This document shows positions 1-6,297 of a stretch of DNA of 7,345 nt, piece after piece. Made by a program: the position numbers and the translations under genes. Numbering within the stretch: position 1 is the first letter of the stretch; each line of letters starts with the position of its first letter. The DNA comes from DATJSJ01 sp035504175 (lineage in GTDB: Bacteria > Pseudomonadota > Alphaproteobacteria > Acetobacterales > Acetobacteraceae). The notes below the pieces were generated by a model, which saw nothing but the letters and a program-made list of their open reading frames with translations, ran no database searches and was not told where the DNA came from. Location: the NCBI GenBank assembly GCA_035504175.1, contig DATJSJ010000236.1:1-7345 (forward strand), in the 5' to 3' direction.

Positions 1-341
1 CCGAGCAACAGGCCGAGCAGCACCGCGACCAGCACGATCACCGGCCCGGCATGCGGGTAGTGCACTGCGAAATCGGCGGTGAGATAGGCGGCGAAGCCCA
101 TGATCGCGCCGACCGAGACGTCGAGATTGCGGGTCAGCAGCACCACCGCCTGGGCCGCGGCGGCGAGTGCCAGGATCGAGGCGTTCCCCGCCACCACCTC
201 GATGTTCTGCGCCGTCGCGAAGCGGGGCCGGAGTGCCGTGAACACGAGTGCCAGCAGCAGCACGAAGGCGATGACGCCGGTGACGCGCAGGCGCAGCGCC
301 CAGGCGGCGACGCCTCCGCCGCTTGCGGCGGTGCCGCTCAT
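1..341 (-). CDS. Sugar ABC transporter permease, LsrC/RhaP-like (partial, C-terminus missing)
   Basis: Inner-membrane permease of a carbohydrate-type ABC importer (BPD_transp_2 family). Only the first 113 residues lie in the window; full-length relatives have about 320-340. After a short cytoplasmic N-terminus (residues 1-18) a hydrophobic helix spans about 20-37, a second about 54-70, and another starts near 98. Between them sits LTRNLDVSVGA (69-79), close to the LTRNIDVSVGS signature of the AI-2 permease LsrC and similar to RhaP and RbsC permeases; this is the basis of the call. The ATG at 341-339 overlaps the TGA of the upstream ATPase gene (ATGA), so the two are translationally coupled and should form one transporter. 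The substrate cannot be read from this fragment: a pentose, methylpentose, polyol or AI-2-like molecule are all possible. A second permease may follow beyond the left edge, as in rha and lsr operons. The family is secure, the substrate unknown. Confidence 0.9.
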   Translation of the reverse strand, partial: MSGTAASGGGVAAWALRLRVTGVIAFVLLLALVFTALRPRFATAQNIEVVAGNASILALAAAAQAVVLLTRNLDVSVGAIMGFAAYLTADFAVHYPHAGPVIVLVAVLLGLLL

Positions 342-1978
342 CGTCCGGGCGCCATATCGGCGGGCGCCGCCGCGCCGGTCGCCGCGGTCATCACCCTCTC
401 CTGCGTCGCGGCTTCGCGCGAAATGTCGGCGACGATGCGGCCCTCGGCGACGACGAGGATGCGATCGCTCATCGCCAGCACCTCCGGCAGGTCGGAGGAG
501 ATCAGCAGCACGGCGAGGCCGGACGCGGCGAGATCGGCGATGATGTGGTGAATCTGCGCCTTGCTGCCGACATCGACGCCATGCGTCGGCTCATCCAGGA
601 TCAGCACGGCGGGCTTGGTCGCGAGCCAGCGGGCGAAGGCGACCTTCTGGCGGTTGCCGCCGGAGAGCTGGGCCACGACCTGGTCGATGCCGCTGGTGCG
701 CACGCGGTAGGTCTCGACCGCCTGGCGCGCCACCGCCCGCACCTCGCCGCGATCGACGACGCCGAGGCGCGCGAGCCGCCTGATGATCGGCAGCGTCGCG
801 TTCTGCGCCACCGTCTCGGCCATGATCAGCCCCTGGCCGTCGCGGTCCTCCGGCAGATAGGCGAGGCCGGCGCGCAGCATCTGCTTCGGGCTGCGCGGGC
901 GGATCTCCGCCCCGCGCAGCAGGATCCGACCGGCGCTGGGCGGCGCCATGCCGAACAGGGATTGCGCGATCTCCGAGCGACCGGCGCCGACCAGCCCGGC
1001 CATGCCGACGATCTCGCCGGCGCGGAGCGCGAAGGACACGCCGGCGAAGACGCCGCGCCGCGCCAGGCCTTCGACGCGCAGCACCTCCGGCCCGGGCGCC
1101 GTGGCGTGGCGCTCGGCGAAGAGCTGGTCGAGCGTGCGGCCGACCATCAGGTTGACAATCGCCGGCCGATCGAGCTCCCGCGCCGGCCGCGTCGCGACGT
1201 GCCTGCCGTCGCGCAGCACGGTCACGTCGTCGGCGATCGCCTCCACCTCCTCCAGCCGGTGCGTGATCAGCAGCACCGAGCGGCCCTGATCGCGCAGGCC
1301 GCGGACGATGCGGAACAGCCGCTCCGCCTCGGCCGGGGTCAGCGGCGAGGTCGGCTCGTCCAGGATCAGCAGCCTGAGCTCGGTGGAGAGCGCGCGGGCG
1401 ATCTCGACGAATTGCAACTCAGCCATCGAGAGCCCGGCGACCAGCGCGCGCAGATCGAGCCGCACGCCGAGCCGGCGCAGCAACTCGCCGGCGCGCGCGT
1501 ACATCGCGCGGCGATCGACCGCGCCCATCGCGGTGCGCGGATAGGCGCCGACGAACATGTTCTCCGCGACGTCGAGATGCGGGAACAGTTTCGGATCCTG
1601 GTACACCGCCGCGATGCCGGCGTCGCGCGCCGCGACCGGATCGGCGAAGGCAACCGGCGTGCCGTCGAGGATGATCGCCCCGGTATCCGCCTGGATGATT
1701 CCAGTCATGATCTTGACCAGGGTCGACTTGCCGGCGCCGTTCTCACCGACCAGCGCGTGGACCCGCCCGGCGCCGATGGCGAAGGAGAGGTCGCTCAGGA
1801 CGCGGGTGGCGGCGTAGGATTTGTCGATCCCCTCGAAGCGCAGCAGCTCCGCCGGCGCGGCGGCGAGGCCGGACGCCGCTGCCGGGCGCGGCGGCGCCAC
1901 GAGGCCGGACGCATCGCCACCCGGCTGCATCGGAGCGCGGGCGCGGTGATCCGCCGGCGCCGGCATCATCGCCGCCAC
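338..1978 (-). CDS. Sugar ABC transporter ATP-binding protein, two ATPase domains (LsrA/RhaT/RbsA type)
   Basis: Cytoplasmic ATPase driving a sugar importer, 546 residues against about 500-510 usual. Domain 1 has Walker A GENGAGKST (78-86), Q-loop Gln127, a degenerate signature LSMAELQ (183-189), Walker B LLILDEPT (203-210) and switch His240. Domain 2 has the degenerate Walker A GLVGAGRSE (328-336, Lys replaced by Arg), a canonical LSGGNRQK signature (438-445), Walker B LILDEPTHGVDVG (459-471) and ISSD in place of the switch His (493-496). This asymmetry is normal for RbsA/LsrA proteins, where one composite ATP site is weak. Phrases such as LFPHLDVAEN, GLVGAGRSE and YLPEDRDGQGL resemble LsrA and RhaT most. 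The start is uncertain: GTG 1978 lacks a clear Shine-Dalgarno, ATGs lie 3, 4 and 16 codons later, and the first 43 residues are a low-complexity Ala/Pro/Gly stretch before the domain begins at ELLRFEGI. It lies 7 bp after the SDR stop and overlaps the permease start by 4 bp, so all three genes form one operon. Confidence 0.95.
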   Translation of the reverse strand: MAAMMPAPADHRARAPMQPGGDASGLVAPPRPAAASGLAAAPAELLRFEGIDKSYAATRVLSDLSFAIGAGRVHALVGENGAGKSTLVKIMTGIIQADTGAIILDGTPVAFADPVAARDAGIAAVYQDPKLFPHLDVAENMFVGAYPRTAMGAVDRRAMYARAGELLRRLGVRLDLRALVAGLSMAELQFVEIARALSTELRLLILDEPTSPLTPAEAERLFRIVRGLRDQGRSVLLITHRLEEVEAIADDVTVLRDGRHVATRPARELDRPAIVNLMVGRTLDQLFAERHATAPGPEVLRVEGLARRGVFAGVSFALRAGEIVGMAGLVGAGRSEIAQSLFGMAPPSAGRILLRGAEIRPRSPKQMLRAGLAYLPEDRDGQGLIMAETVAQNATLPIIRRLARLGVVDRGEVRAVARQAVETYRVRTSGIDQVVAQLSGGNRQKVAFARWLATKPAVLILDEPTHGVDVGSKAQIHHIIADLAASGLAVLLISSDLPEVLAMSDRILVVAEGRIVADISREAATQERVMTAATGAAAPADMAPGR

Positions 1979-1985
1979 GATCCGC

Positions 1986-2777
1986 TCACACCGTCTTCAG
2001 CATGCCGCCATCGACGAAATAGGTCGCGCCGACTGAATAGCTGGCGCGGTCGGAGCAGAGGAAGACGAAGAAATTCGCCAGCTCCTCCGGGGTCGCGAAG
2101 CGCCGGATCGGCGCGTGCTCGCGCGCGACCGCATCCAGATGCGCCTGCCAGTCGCCGCCCTTGTCGGCGGTGAGCTGCTTCGCCGTCTTGATCCAGTCCG
2201 GCGTCAGGATCAGGCCGGGATTGATGCAGTTGACGCGGATATTGTCGCCGATCACCTCCAGGGCCAGTGTCTTGGAGAACATCATCAGCGCCGCCTTGGT
2301 GACGTTGTAGATCGGCTCGTACCAGAGTGGCTGCACGGCGCAGATCGAGGCGTTGTGCAGCACCGCGCCGCCGCCGCGCCGGCGCATCGAGGGCACCAGG
2401 CCGCGCGACAGCCGCACCGCGGCCATGACATGCAGGTCCCAGTAGTGCTGCCACTTCTCGTCCGGCGCCTCCATGATCGTCTCGTTGCTGCCGGTGCCGG
2501 CGTTGTTGATCAGGATGTCGGCGCCGCCGAACAGGCGCTCGGTCGCGTCGATCAGCGCCCCCGTGCCCTCGGCTGTCGCGACGTCGCAGGCGACGCCCTC
2601 GGCGCGCACGCCGCGCGACGCGGCGATCTGCCGCGCCGCTTCCTGCAGGCGCGCGGCATCGCGGGCGGCGAGCACCAGATGCACGCCCTCGGCCGCGAGC
2701 GCGTCCGCAACCGCGAGCCCGATGCCGACGCTGCCGCCGGTAATGACGGCAACCTTGTCCTTGAGTGCCAGATCCAC
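1986..2777 (-). CDS. Short-chain dehydrogenase/reductase, first gene of the sugar-transport operon
   Basis: Classical SDR of 263 residues, the usual length. It shows the Rossmann glycine motif TGGSVGIG (13-20), acidic CDV (64-66) for adenine binding, NNAG (91-94), and the catalytic Ser144, Tyr157 and Lys161 (YNVTK). PG at 187-188 and the C-terminal VDGG (255-258) are FabG-like. The AARD after the second strand (Arg39) suggests NADP(H) rather than NAD(H), an inference from family rules. The position normally held by the fourth catalytic residue, Asn, appears to be His116 (WDLHV). The start is GTG 2777, 5 nt after GGGGAGG; an ATG at 2782-2780 is out of frame. Being first in an operon with a sugar ABC ATPase and permease, it probably oxidises or reduces the imported sugar, polyol or sugar acid. 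FabG-type annotation would be misleading, since no fatty-acid genes are nearby. The exact substrate cannot be deduced. Confidence 0.93.
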   Translation of the reverse strand: MDLALKDKVAVITGGSVGIGLAVADALAAEGVHLVLAARDAARLQEAARQIAASRGVRAEGVACDVATAEGTGALIDATERLFGGADILINNAGTGSNETIMEAPDEKWQHYWDLHVMAAVRLSRGLVPSMRRRGGGAVLHNASICAVQPLWYEPIYNVTKAALMMFSKTLALEVIGDNIRVNCINPGLILTPDWIKTAKQLTADKGGDWQAHLDAVAREHAPIRRFATPEELANFFVFLCSDRASYSVGATYFVDGGMLKTV

Positions 2778-2782
2778 GGCAT

Positions 2783-2789
2783 CCTCCCC
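2783..2789 (-). promoter_or_regulatory. Ribosome binding site of the SDR operon
   Basis: GGGGAGG lies 5 nt upstream of the GTG at 2777. It decides in favour of GTG over the nearby ATG at 2782-2780, which opens a different frame and is too close to the Shine-Dalgarno. Confidence 0.7.
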
Positions 2790-2818
2790 ACCCGACTGAT
2801 GGCCGGGCCCGCCAGCTA

Positions 2819-2874
2819 TTGACTAGCTATGCATTTCCTTTGCATAGCTATGCACGGCGCTCCGGGACGGTCAA
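2819..2874. promoter_or_regulatory. Candidate divergent promoters of the SDR-ABC operon and the LacI gene
   Basis: Two sigma70-like -35 boxes face each other across the paired palindromes. On the plus strand TTGACT is at 2819-2824. On the minus strand TTGACC is at 2874-2869. The -10 boxes are poor: about 17-18 bp after the minus-strand -35 the sequence is ATAGCTA, inside the perfect palindrome, and the plus-strand -10 would also fall in or beside it. A repressor bound at the palindrome would therefore cover both promoters. The -35 boxes are seen directly; promoter activity is an inference. Confidence 0.35.
2820..2854. promoter_or_regulatory. Paired palindromic operator, probable LacI-family binding sites
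   Basis: TGCATAGCTATGCA at 2841-2854 is a perfect 14-bp palindrome with a central GC. A second site, TGACTAGCTATGCA at 2820-2833, matches it at 12 of 14 positions. The centres are 21 bp apart, two helical turns, so proteins on both sites would lie on the same face of the helix. The arrangement also forms a 10-bp inverted repeat (2824-2833 with 2841-2850) around a 7-nt spacer, and a 10-bp direct repeat (2824-2833 and 2845-2854). Size, symmetry and central GC fit LacI-family operators, and a LacI-type gene lies 184 bp to the right while the SDR-ABC operon starts 43 bp to the left. Autoregulation and control of the operon are inferred. The stretch is AT-rich within a very GC-rich region, which makes chance occurrence unlikely. 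Confidence 0.7.
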
Positions 2875-2978
2875 GCACAGCTTCGGCGGCGATGATCACG
2901 GAATCGGGATTATACCGCAGCCGGATGCAGCGGCGAGCCGGCCAGGGCGAGGAGAATGGCCGAGCGAGGAGGATGCAG

Positions 2979-3041
2979 GTGACGATGGCGCGCGACGCCG
3001 TGCCGGTCCGCCGCCGGATGGATGGCGCGATCGGCGCATGA
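2979..3041 (+). CDS. Possible 20-residue leader ORF coupled to the LacI gene
   Basis: A GTG at 2979 lies 6 nt after a strong Shine-Dalgarno, GAGGAGG (2966-2972), and opens a 20-codon frame rich in Arg (RRR near the end). Its TGA (3039-3041) overlaps the ATG of the LacI gene as ATGA. The LacI start itself has no convincing Shine-Dalgarno, so translation of this leader could deliver ribosomes to it. No similarity to a known peptide is recognised. It could equally be a chance frame, since the region is GC-rich and the same frame stays open back to 2829. Confidence 0.25.
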   Translation: MTMARDAVPVRRRMDGAIGA

Positions 3042-4123
3042 ACGGGGCGACCGGCAAGCGCTACGCCTCCTCCACCGATGTCGCGCGCCTGGCCGGCGTG
3101 TCGCAATCGGCGGTGTCGCGCACCTTCAAGCCGGGGGCGAGCGTGTCCCACGCGACCCGCAGCAAGGTACTGGAAGCCGCCGCGGCGCTCGGCTACCGGC
3201 CGAGCGCCATCCCGCGCATCATGTTGACCGAGCGGTCGAATCTCGTCGCGCTGGTCACCGGCGGCATGGACAACCCGTTCTACGCCACGGTGCTCGAGCG
3301 CTTCACCGTGCGGCTGCAGGAAACCGGCCACCAGGTGCTGCTGGTGCACGCCGATAGCGGCCATATGCTGGACGGCGCGATCCCGCGGCTCGCGAGTTAC
3401 CGGGTCGATGCGATCGTCAGCGCGTTGGCGATCCTGTCGCCGCAGGCGGCGGCCGAGCTGTCGCGGCTGCGCATCCCGGTGATCAGCTTCAACACGCCGA
3501 TCCACAATGAGTGGATCTCCGCGATCTGCTGCGACAACGAGGCCGCCGGGCGCGCCGTCGCCGATCTGTTCGTGGCGCGCGGCGCGCGGCGCTGCGGCTT
3601 CGTCGCCGGCCCGGCCGACAGCCCGGCCAGCGCCGAGCGGCGGCAGGGGTTCTGCGCCCGGCTGGCGGAACGCGGCCTGCCGTCGCCGGCGCAGGCGAGC
3701 GGCGGGTTTCGCTATGAGGGCGGGTTCGAGGCGGGGCTCGCCCTGCTCGACGCGCAGCATCCGCCCGATGCGATCTTCTGCGCCAACGACCTGATGGCGC
3801 TCGGCGTGATGGATGCCGCCCGCATCCGCTGCGGGCTGCGTGTTCCCGAGGATCTCATGGTCGCCGGGTTCGACGGCATCCCCGCCGCCGACTGGGCCGG
3901 CTACGCGCTCACCACTTGCGTGCAGGACGCCGCGGTGATGATCGACCAGGCGGTCGCGATCCTGCAGCGCGGCCTGGCGGCCGATCGGGCCGAGGGCCAG
4001 GAGGTGATCATCGTGCCGGCGCATCTGATCGAGCGGGCGAGCACGGCGCGCGCCACGCCCGCGCTCGCCGGGCCGGGGCACGCCGGCACGGCGCGGCCGC
4101 GCCCGGTGCGCCGCCGCGCCTGA
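3038..4123 (+). CDS. LacI-family transcriptional regulator
   Basis: DNA-binding repressor of 361 residues, slightly longer than the usual 330-345 because of an Ala/Pro/Arg-rich tail after about 336. The N-terminal helix-turn-helix covers about 12-35 (TDVARLAGVSQSAVSRTF), followed by the hinge at LGYRPSAIPRIM (51-62). The Peripla_BP-like sensor domain begins at NLVALVTGGMDNPFY (68-82) and includes FCANDLMALG (247-256) and AGFDGIP (276-282), typical of sugar-sensing members. The ATG at 3038 is chosen because the helix-turn-helix follows at the normal distance and the open frame upstream (from 2765) has no family sequence. The Shine-Dalgarno is weak. It diverges from the SDR-ABC operon across the paired palindrome, so it most likely represses that operon until the imported sugar or a derivative binds. 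The hinge has Pro59 where many members have Ala or Ser (IPRIM instead of IARSL). Its 3' end faces the next gene with 16 bp between. Confidence 0.93.
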   Translation: MNGATGKRYASSTDVARLAGVSQSAVSRTFKPGASVSHATRSKVLEAAAALGYRPSAIPRIMLTERSNLVALVTGGMDNPFYATVLERFTVRLQETGHQVLLVHADSGHMLDGAIPRLASYRVDAIVSALAILSPQAAAELSRLRIPVISFNTPIHNEWISAICCDNEAAGRAVADLFVARGARRCGFVAGPADSPASAERRQGFCARLAERGLPSPAQASGGFRYEGGFEAGLALLDAQHPPDAIFCANDLMALGVMDAARIRCGLRVPEDLMVAGFDGIPAADWAGYALTTCVQDAAVMIDQAVAILQRGLAADRAEGQEVIIVPAHLIERASTARATPALAGPGHAGTARPRPVRRRA

Positions 4124-4139
4124 GCCCTGTCCGGCGGGA

Positions 4140-4985
4140 TCACGCGGTCGGCTCGCACCGGACGTCGGCGCCGCGCGCCTCCCAGCGCCCCAGCGCCGCC
4201 AGCAGCGTCTCCGCGTGCGCGCGCACGGCCGCAATCGCGTCCGCGCCGAGCTGTAGCCGCAGCGGCGTGTCGGATGCGGCCAGCGCCGCCTCGATCGCCG
4301 CCGCGGCCTTGCGCGGGTCGCCGTCCTGGGTCGCGTGCATGCCGCGGGCGAAATCATGCGTCGGGCCGACGATGGCGCGATAGGCCGGCAATTCCGGCAT
4401 GTGACGCAGCGCACCGCCGGCGAAATCGGTGCGGAACGCGCCGGGCTCGACGATCAGCACCTTGATGCCGAACGGGGCGAGTTCCTGCGCCAGCGCCTCC
4501 GACAGACCCTCCAGCGCGAATTTCGCCGCCGAATAGGCGCCGAATCCGGCGACCGACATCTGCCCGCCCATGCTGGAGATGTTGACGATCGCGCCCTGAC
4601 CCTGCGCCCGCAGCGCCGGCAAGGCGGCGCGGGTCACCGCGACGGCGCCGAAGAACATCGTCTCCATGACGGCACGCAGTTCCTCGGTCGAGGTCTCTTC
4701 CACCGCGCCGACGATGCCGTAGCCGGCATTGTTGACCAGCACGTCGATGCGCCCGAAGCGCGCCAGGGCGGCTTCGATCGCCGGCTGCACCTGCTCCGGC
4801 CGGGTCACGTCGAGCGGCAGCGCCAGGACGCGCGACGGCGCCTGCCGCACCAGCGCATCGAGCCGGGCGGAATCGCGGGCCGTCGCCACGACCGCGAAGC
4901 CGCGGTCCAGCGCGTGCATCGCGAAGGCCTGGCCGAACCCGGACGAGGCGCCGGTGATGAACCAGACCTGGCTATGATCGCTCAT
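4140..4985 (-). CDS. Short-chain dehydrogenase/reductase, 17-beta-HSD/retinol-dehydrogenase-like class
   Basis: SDR of 281 residues. It has TGASSGFG (11-18) for cofactor binding, TARD after strand two (Arg37 suggests NADP(H), inferred), LDV (58-60), NNAGYG (85-90), catalytic Ser138 in NISSMGG, Tyr151 and Lys155 (YSAAK), and PGAFRTDF (181-188). The FG in the glycine motif, PGAFRTDF and the longer C-terminus place it with the 17-beta-HSD-like SDRs of broad or unknown substrate, different from the FabG-like SDR at 1986-2777. The usual tetrad Asn before the FFG motif appears to be Met110 (ETMFFG). The ATG at 4985 has AGGAGG 5 nt upstream (4996-4991). It diverges from the LysR gene across 110 bp, so LysR control is expected. 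It is transcribed towards the LacI gene, with 16 bp between their stops and no obvious T-rich terminator there. The substrate is unknown. Confidence 0.92.
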   Translation of the reverse strand: MSDHSQVWFITGASSGFGQAFAMHALDRGFAVVATARDSARLDALVRQAPSRVLALPLDVTRPEQVQPAIEAALARFGRIDVLVNNAGYGIVGAVEETSTEELRAVMETMFFGAVAVTRAALPALRAQGQGAIVNISSMGGQMSVAGFGAYSAAKFALEGLSEALAQELAPFGIKVLIVEPGAFRTDFAGGALRHMPELPAYRAIVGPTHDFARGMHATQDGDPRKAAAAIEAALAASDTPLRLQLGADAIAAVRAHAETLLAALGRWEARGADVRCEPTA

Positions 4986-5000
4986 GCTGACCTCCTCTCG

Positions 5001-5021
5001 CGCGGCCGGCGATCGGCCGCG
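5001..5021. repeat. GC-rich inverted repeat in the SDR-LysR spacer
   Basis: CGCGGCCG (5001-5008) and CGGCCGCG (5014-5021) are perfect 8-bp arms around a 5-nt loop; flanking CTC and GAG extend it with a small bulge. It begins 4 nt upstream of the SDR Shine-Dalgarno (4991-4996). As RNA it would form a strong hairpin in the SDR 5' leader; as DNA it could be part of a LysR-type site. No clear T-N11-A LysR box with symmetric arms was found in the rest of the spacer, only a short GATCGATC at 5047-5054. Function unknown. Confidence 0.4.
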
Positions 5022-5095
5022 AGCCAGAGGATGGGACGCCGCAAGCGATCGATCATCCGGTTCTGTTCGCCGTGGTTATGCGATATGGCTCAGCA

Positions 5096-6010
5096 ATGCA
5101 TCGCAGCCTGCTGCCGCATTTCCCGGTGGTGCTGGCCGTGGCGCGGCGGCGGAGCTTCGTCGGCGCGGCCAACGAGCTCGGCATGGGCGCCTCCGCGGTC
5201 AGCCACGCCGTCCGAACGGTCGAGGACGGGTTGGGCATCCCGCTGTTCACGCGCACGACGCGCAGCGTCGCGCCGACCGAAGCCGGCGCCGCCGTGCTGG
5301 CGGTGCTCGATCGCACGTTCGGCGAGATCGAGGCGGCGCTGGAGCGGGTCGCCGCGGATCGGGGCGCGGTGACCGGCCTGCTGCGGCTCAACGCGCCGCG
5401 CGTCGCGCTGCCGATCGCGCTCACCCCGATCCTGGCGCTTCTCGCCCGGCGGCATCCGGCGCTGACCGTGGACGTGACGAGCGACGACGCGCTCACCGAC
5501 ATCGTGGCCGAGGGCTTCGACGCCGGCATAAGGCTCGGCGAGATGATCGAGCAGGACATGGTGGCGGCGCGACTGACGCCGCCCTTCGCCGCGATCATGG
5601 TCGCCGCCCCCGCCTATCTCGCGGCGCGCGGCCGGCCGGACTCGATTGCGGCGCTGCGCGCGCACAATTGCATCGGCTTCCGCCTGCTCGCGGCGCAGCG
5701 CCTCTATGCCTGGGAGCTGCGGCAGGACGGCGCGGATGTCGCGGTCGCGGTGCGGGGCAGCGTGATCGTGACCGACCCGGTCTATGCGCGCGAGCTGGCG
5801 CTGGCCGGCATCGGCATCGCCTATCTCTTCGAGCCGCTGGTGCACGCGGACCTGCAGGCCGGACGGCTGTGCCAGGTCTTGCCGGAGGCAGCCCTCACCG
5901 AGCCTGGCCTGTTCCTCTATTTCCCCCGCCGCTCGGCCGGGACGCCGAAGCTGCGCGCGTTCCTCGACGCGGCGCGGGCGGTGCGGCGACAGGCGCCGGC
6001 GACGCCGTAG
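5096..6010 (+). CDS. LysR-family transcriptional regulator (CrgA/DmlR-like)
   Basis: Regulator of 304 residues, a normal LysR length. The winged helix-turn-helix covers about 10-60: SFVGAANELGMGASAVSHAVRTVE-like helices, then LGIPLFTRTTRSVAPTEAG (46-64), the standard wing sequence. The effector domain starts near 95 (GLLRLNAP) and shows FDAGIRLGE (141-149), DMVAARL (154-160) and HNCIGFR (190-196), hallmarks of the CrgA/DmlR-like subgroup. The start is a choice among GTG 5072, ATG 5078 and ATG 5096; none has a good Shine-Dalgarno, and 5096 places the helix-turn-helix at the usual distance, while 5072 would add 8 residues. It is divergent from the SDR at 4140-4985, and regulators of this subgroup commonly control a neighbouring divergent oxidoreductase gene, so this SDR is the first candidate target. 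The inducer is unknown. Confidence 0.93.
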   Translation: MHRSLLPHFPVVLAVARRRSFVGAANELGMGASAVSHAVRTVEDGLGIPLFTRTTRSVAPTEAGAAVLAVLDRTFGEIEAALERVAADRGAVTGLLRLNAPRVALPIALTPILALLARRHPALTVDVTSDDALTDIVAEGFDAGIRLGEMIEQDMVAARLTPPFAAIMVAAPAYLAARGRPDSIAALRAHNCIGFRLLAAQRLYAWELRQDGADVAVAVRGSVIVTDPVYARELALAGIGIAYLFEPLVHADLQAGRLCQVLPEAALTEPGLFLYFPRRSAGTPKLRAFLDAARAVRRQAPATP

Positions 6011-6212
6011 GCCGCGCCCGTCCGCGGGCCTGCGCTCGGCGCGCGGTGAGCCGGTGATGACCGGACAGGCGCGGACGCAATGGTCGAAACCGCTCGGGTC
6101 GGGCCGGCCCGGACGCGCCGCCCGTCACGCCGCGTTTGCTTCCCGTCCGCGGCCGCGACCGGGATGGCTGTTGCCGTCGCCCGAGGCTTTATCTATCGTC
6201 CCCATGTTATAG

Positions 6213-6227
6213 GGTTGTCCTACAACC
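6213..6227. promoter_or_regulatory. GntR/FadR-type operator candidate upstream of the binding-protein gene
   Basis: GGTTGTCCTACAACC is a perfect inverted repeat of 6-bp arms around 3 nt. Its core TTGTCCTACAA fits the TNGTNNNACNA pattern of FadR-subfamily GntR regulators. It lies 78 bp before the ATG at 6306 and overlaps a possible -10 box, a position suited to repression. It does not resemble the palindromes at 2820-2854, and no GntR gene is in the window, so the regulator would be encoded elsewhere. Regulator identity is inferred from the motif alone. Confidence 0.5.
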
Positions 6228-6291
6228 GGAATGTCGAGCGGTCGGCATCCCGGCAGGTGCCTGGAATGGCCGGCGCAGATCGGTCTTTGTT

Positions 6292-6297
6292 GGGAGG
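6292..6297 (+). promoter_or_regulatory. Ribosome binding site of the sugar-binding protein gene
   Basis: GGGAGG sits 8 nt before ATG 6306 and 5 nt before the in-frame GTG 6303. The spacing favours the ATG; the GTG would add one residue only. Confidence 0.7.

Noticed and set aside
323..2173. A 616-codon open frame on the plus strand opposite the ABC ATPase and the end of the SDR gene
   Set aside because: Its translation is rich in Arg, Ala, Gly, Asp and His without any family motif, and the opposite strand encodes unmistakable ATPase and SDR motifs. It is a GC-rich shadow frame.
2765..3037. A 91-residue N-terminal extension of the LacI protein in the same frame
   Set aside because: It would run through the operator-like palindromes and even the SDR start, has no family similarity, and the helix-turn-helix is normally at the very N-terminus. 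ATG 3038 fits the family.
4124..4139. Bidirectional terminator between the convergent LacI and SDR genes
   Set aside because: The gap is only 16 bp with no convincing stem or T/A tracts.
2816..4414. A 532-codon minus-strand open frame opposite the LacI gene
   Set aside because: No recognisable domain and composition of a shadow frame; the plus strand encodes a complete LacI-family regulator.
6016..6064. Rho-independent terminator after the LysR gene
   Set aside because: Two 5-bp stem-loops are present but neither is followed by a T tract, so they are not distinguishable from chance in GC-rich DNA.
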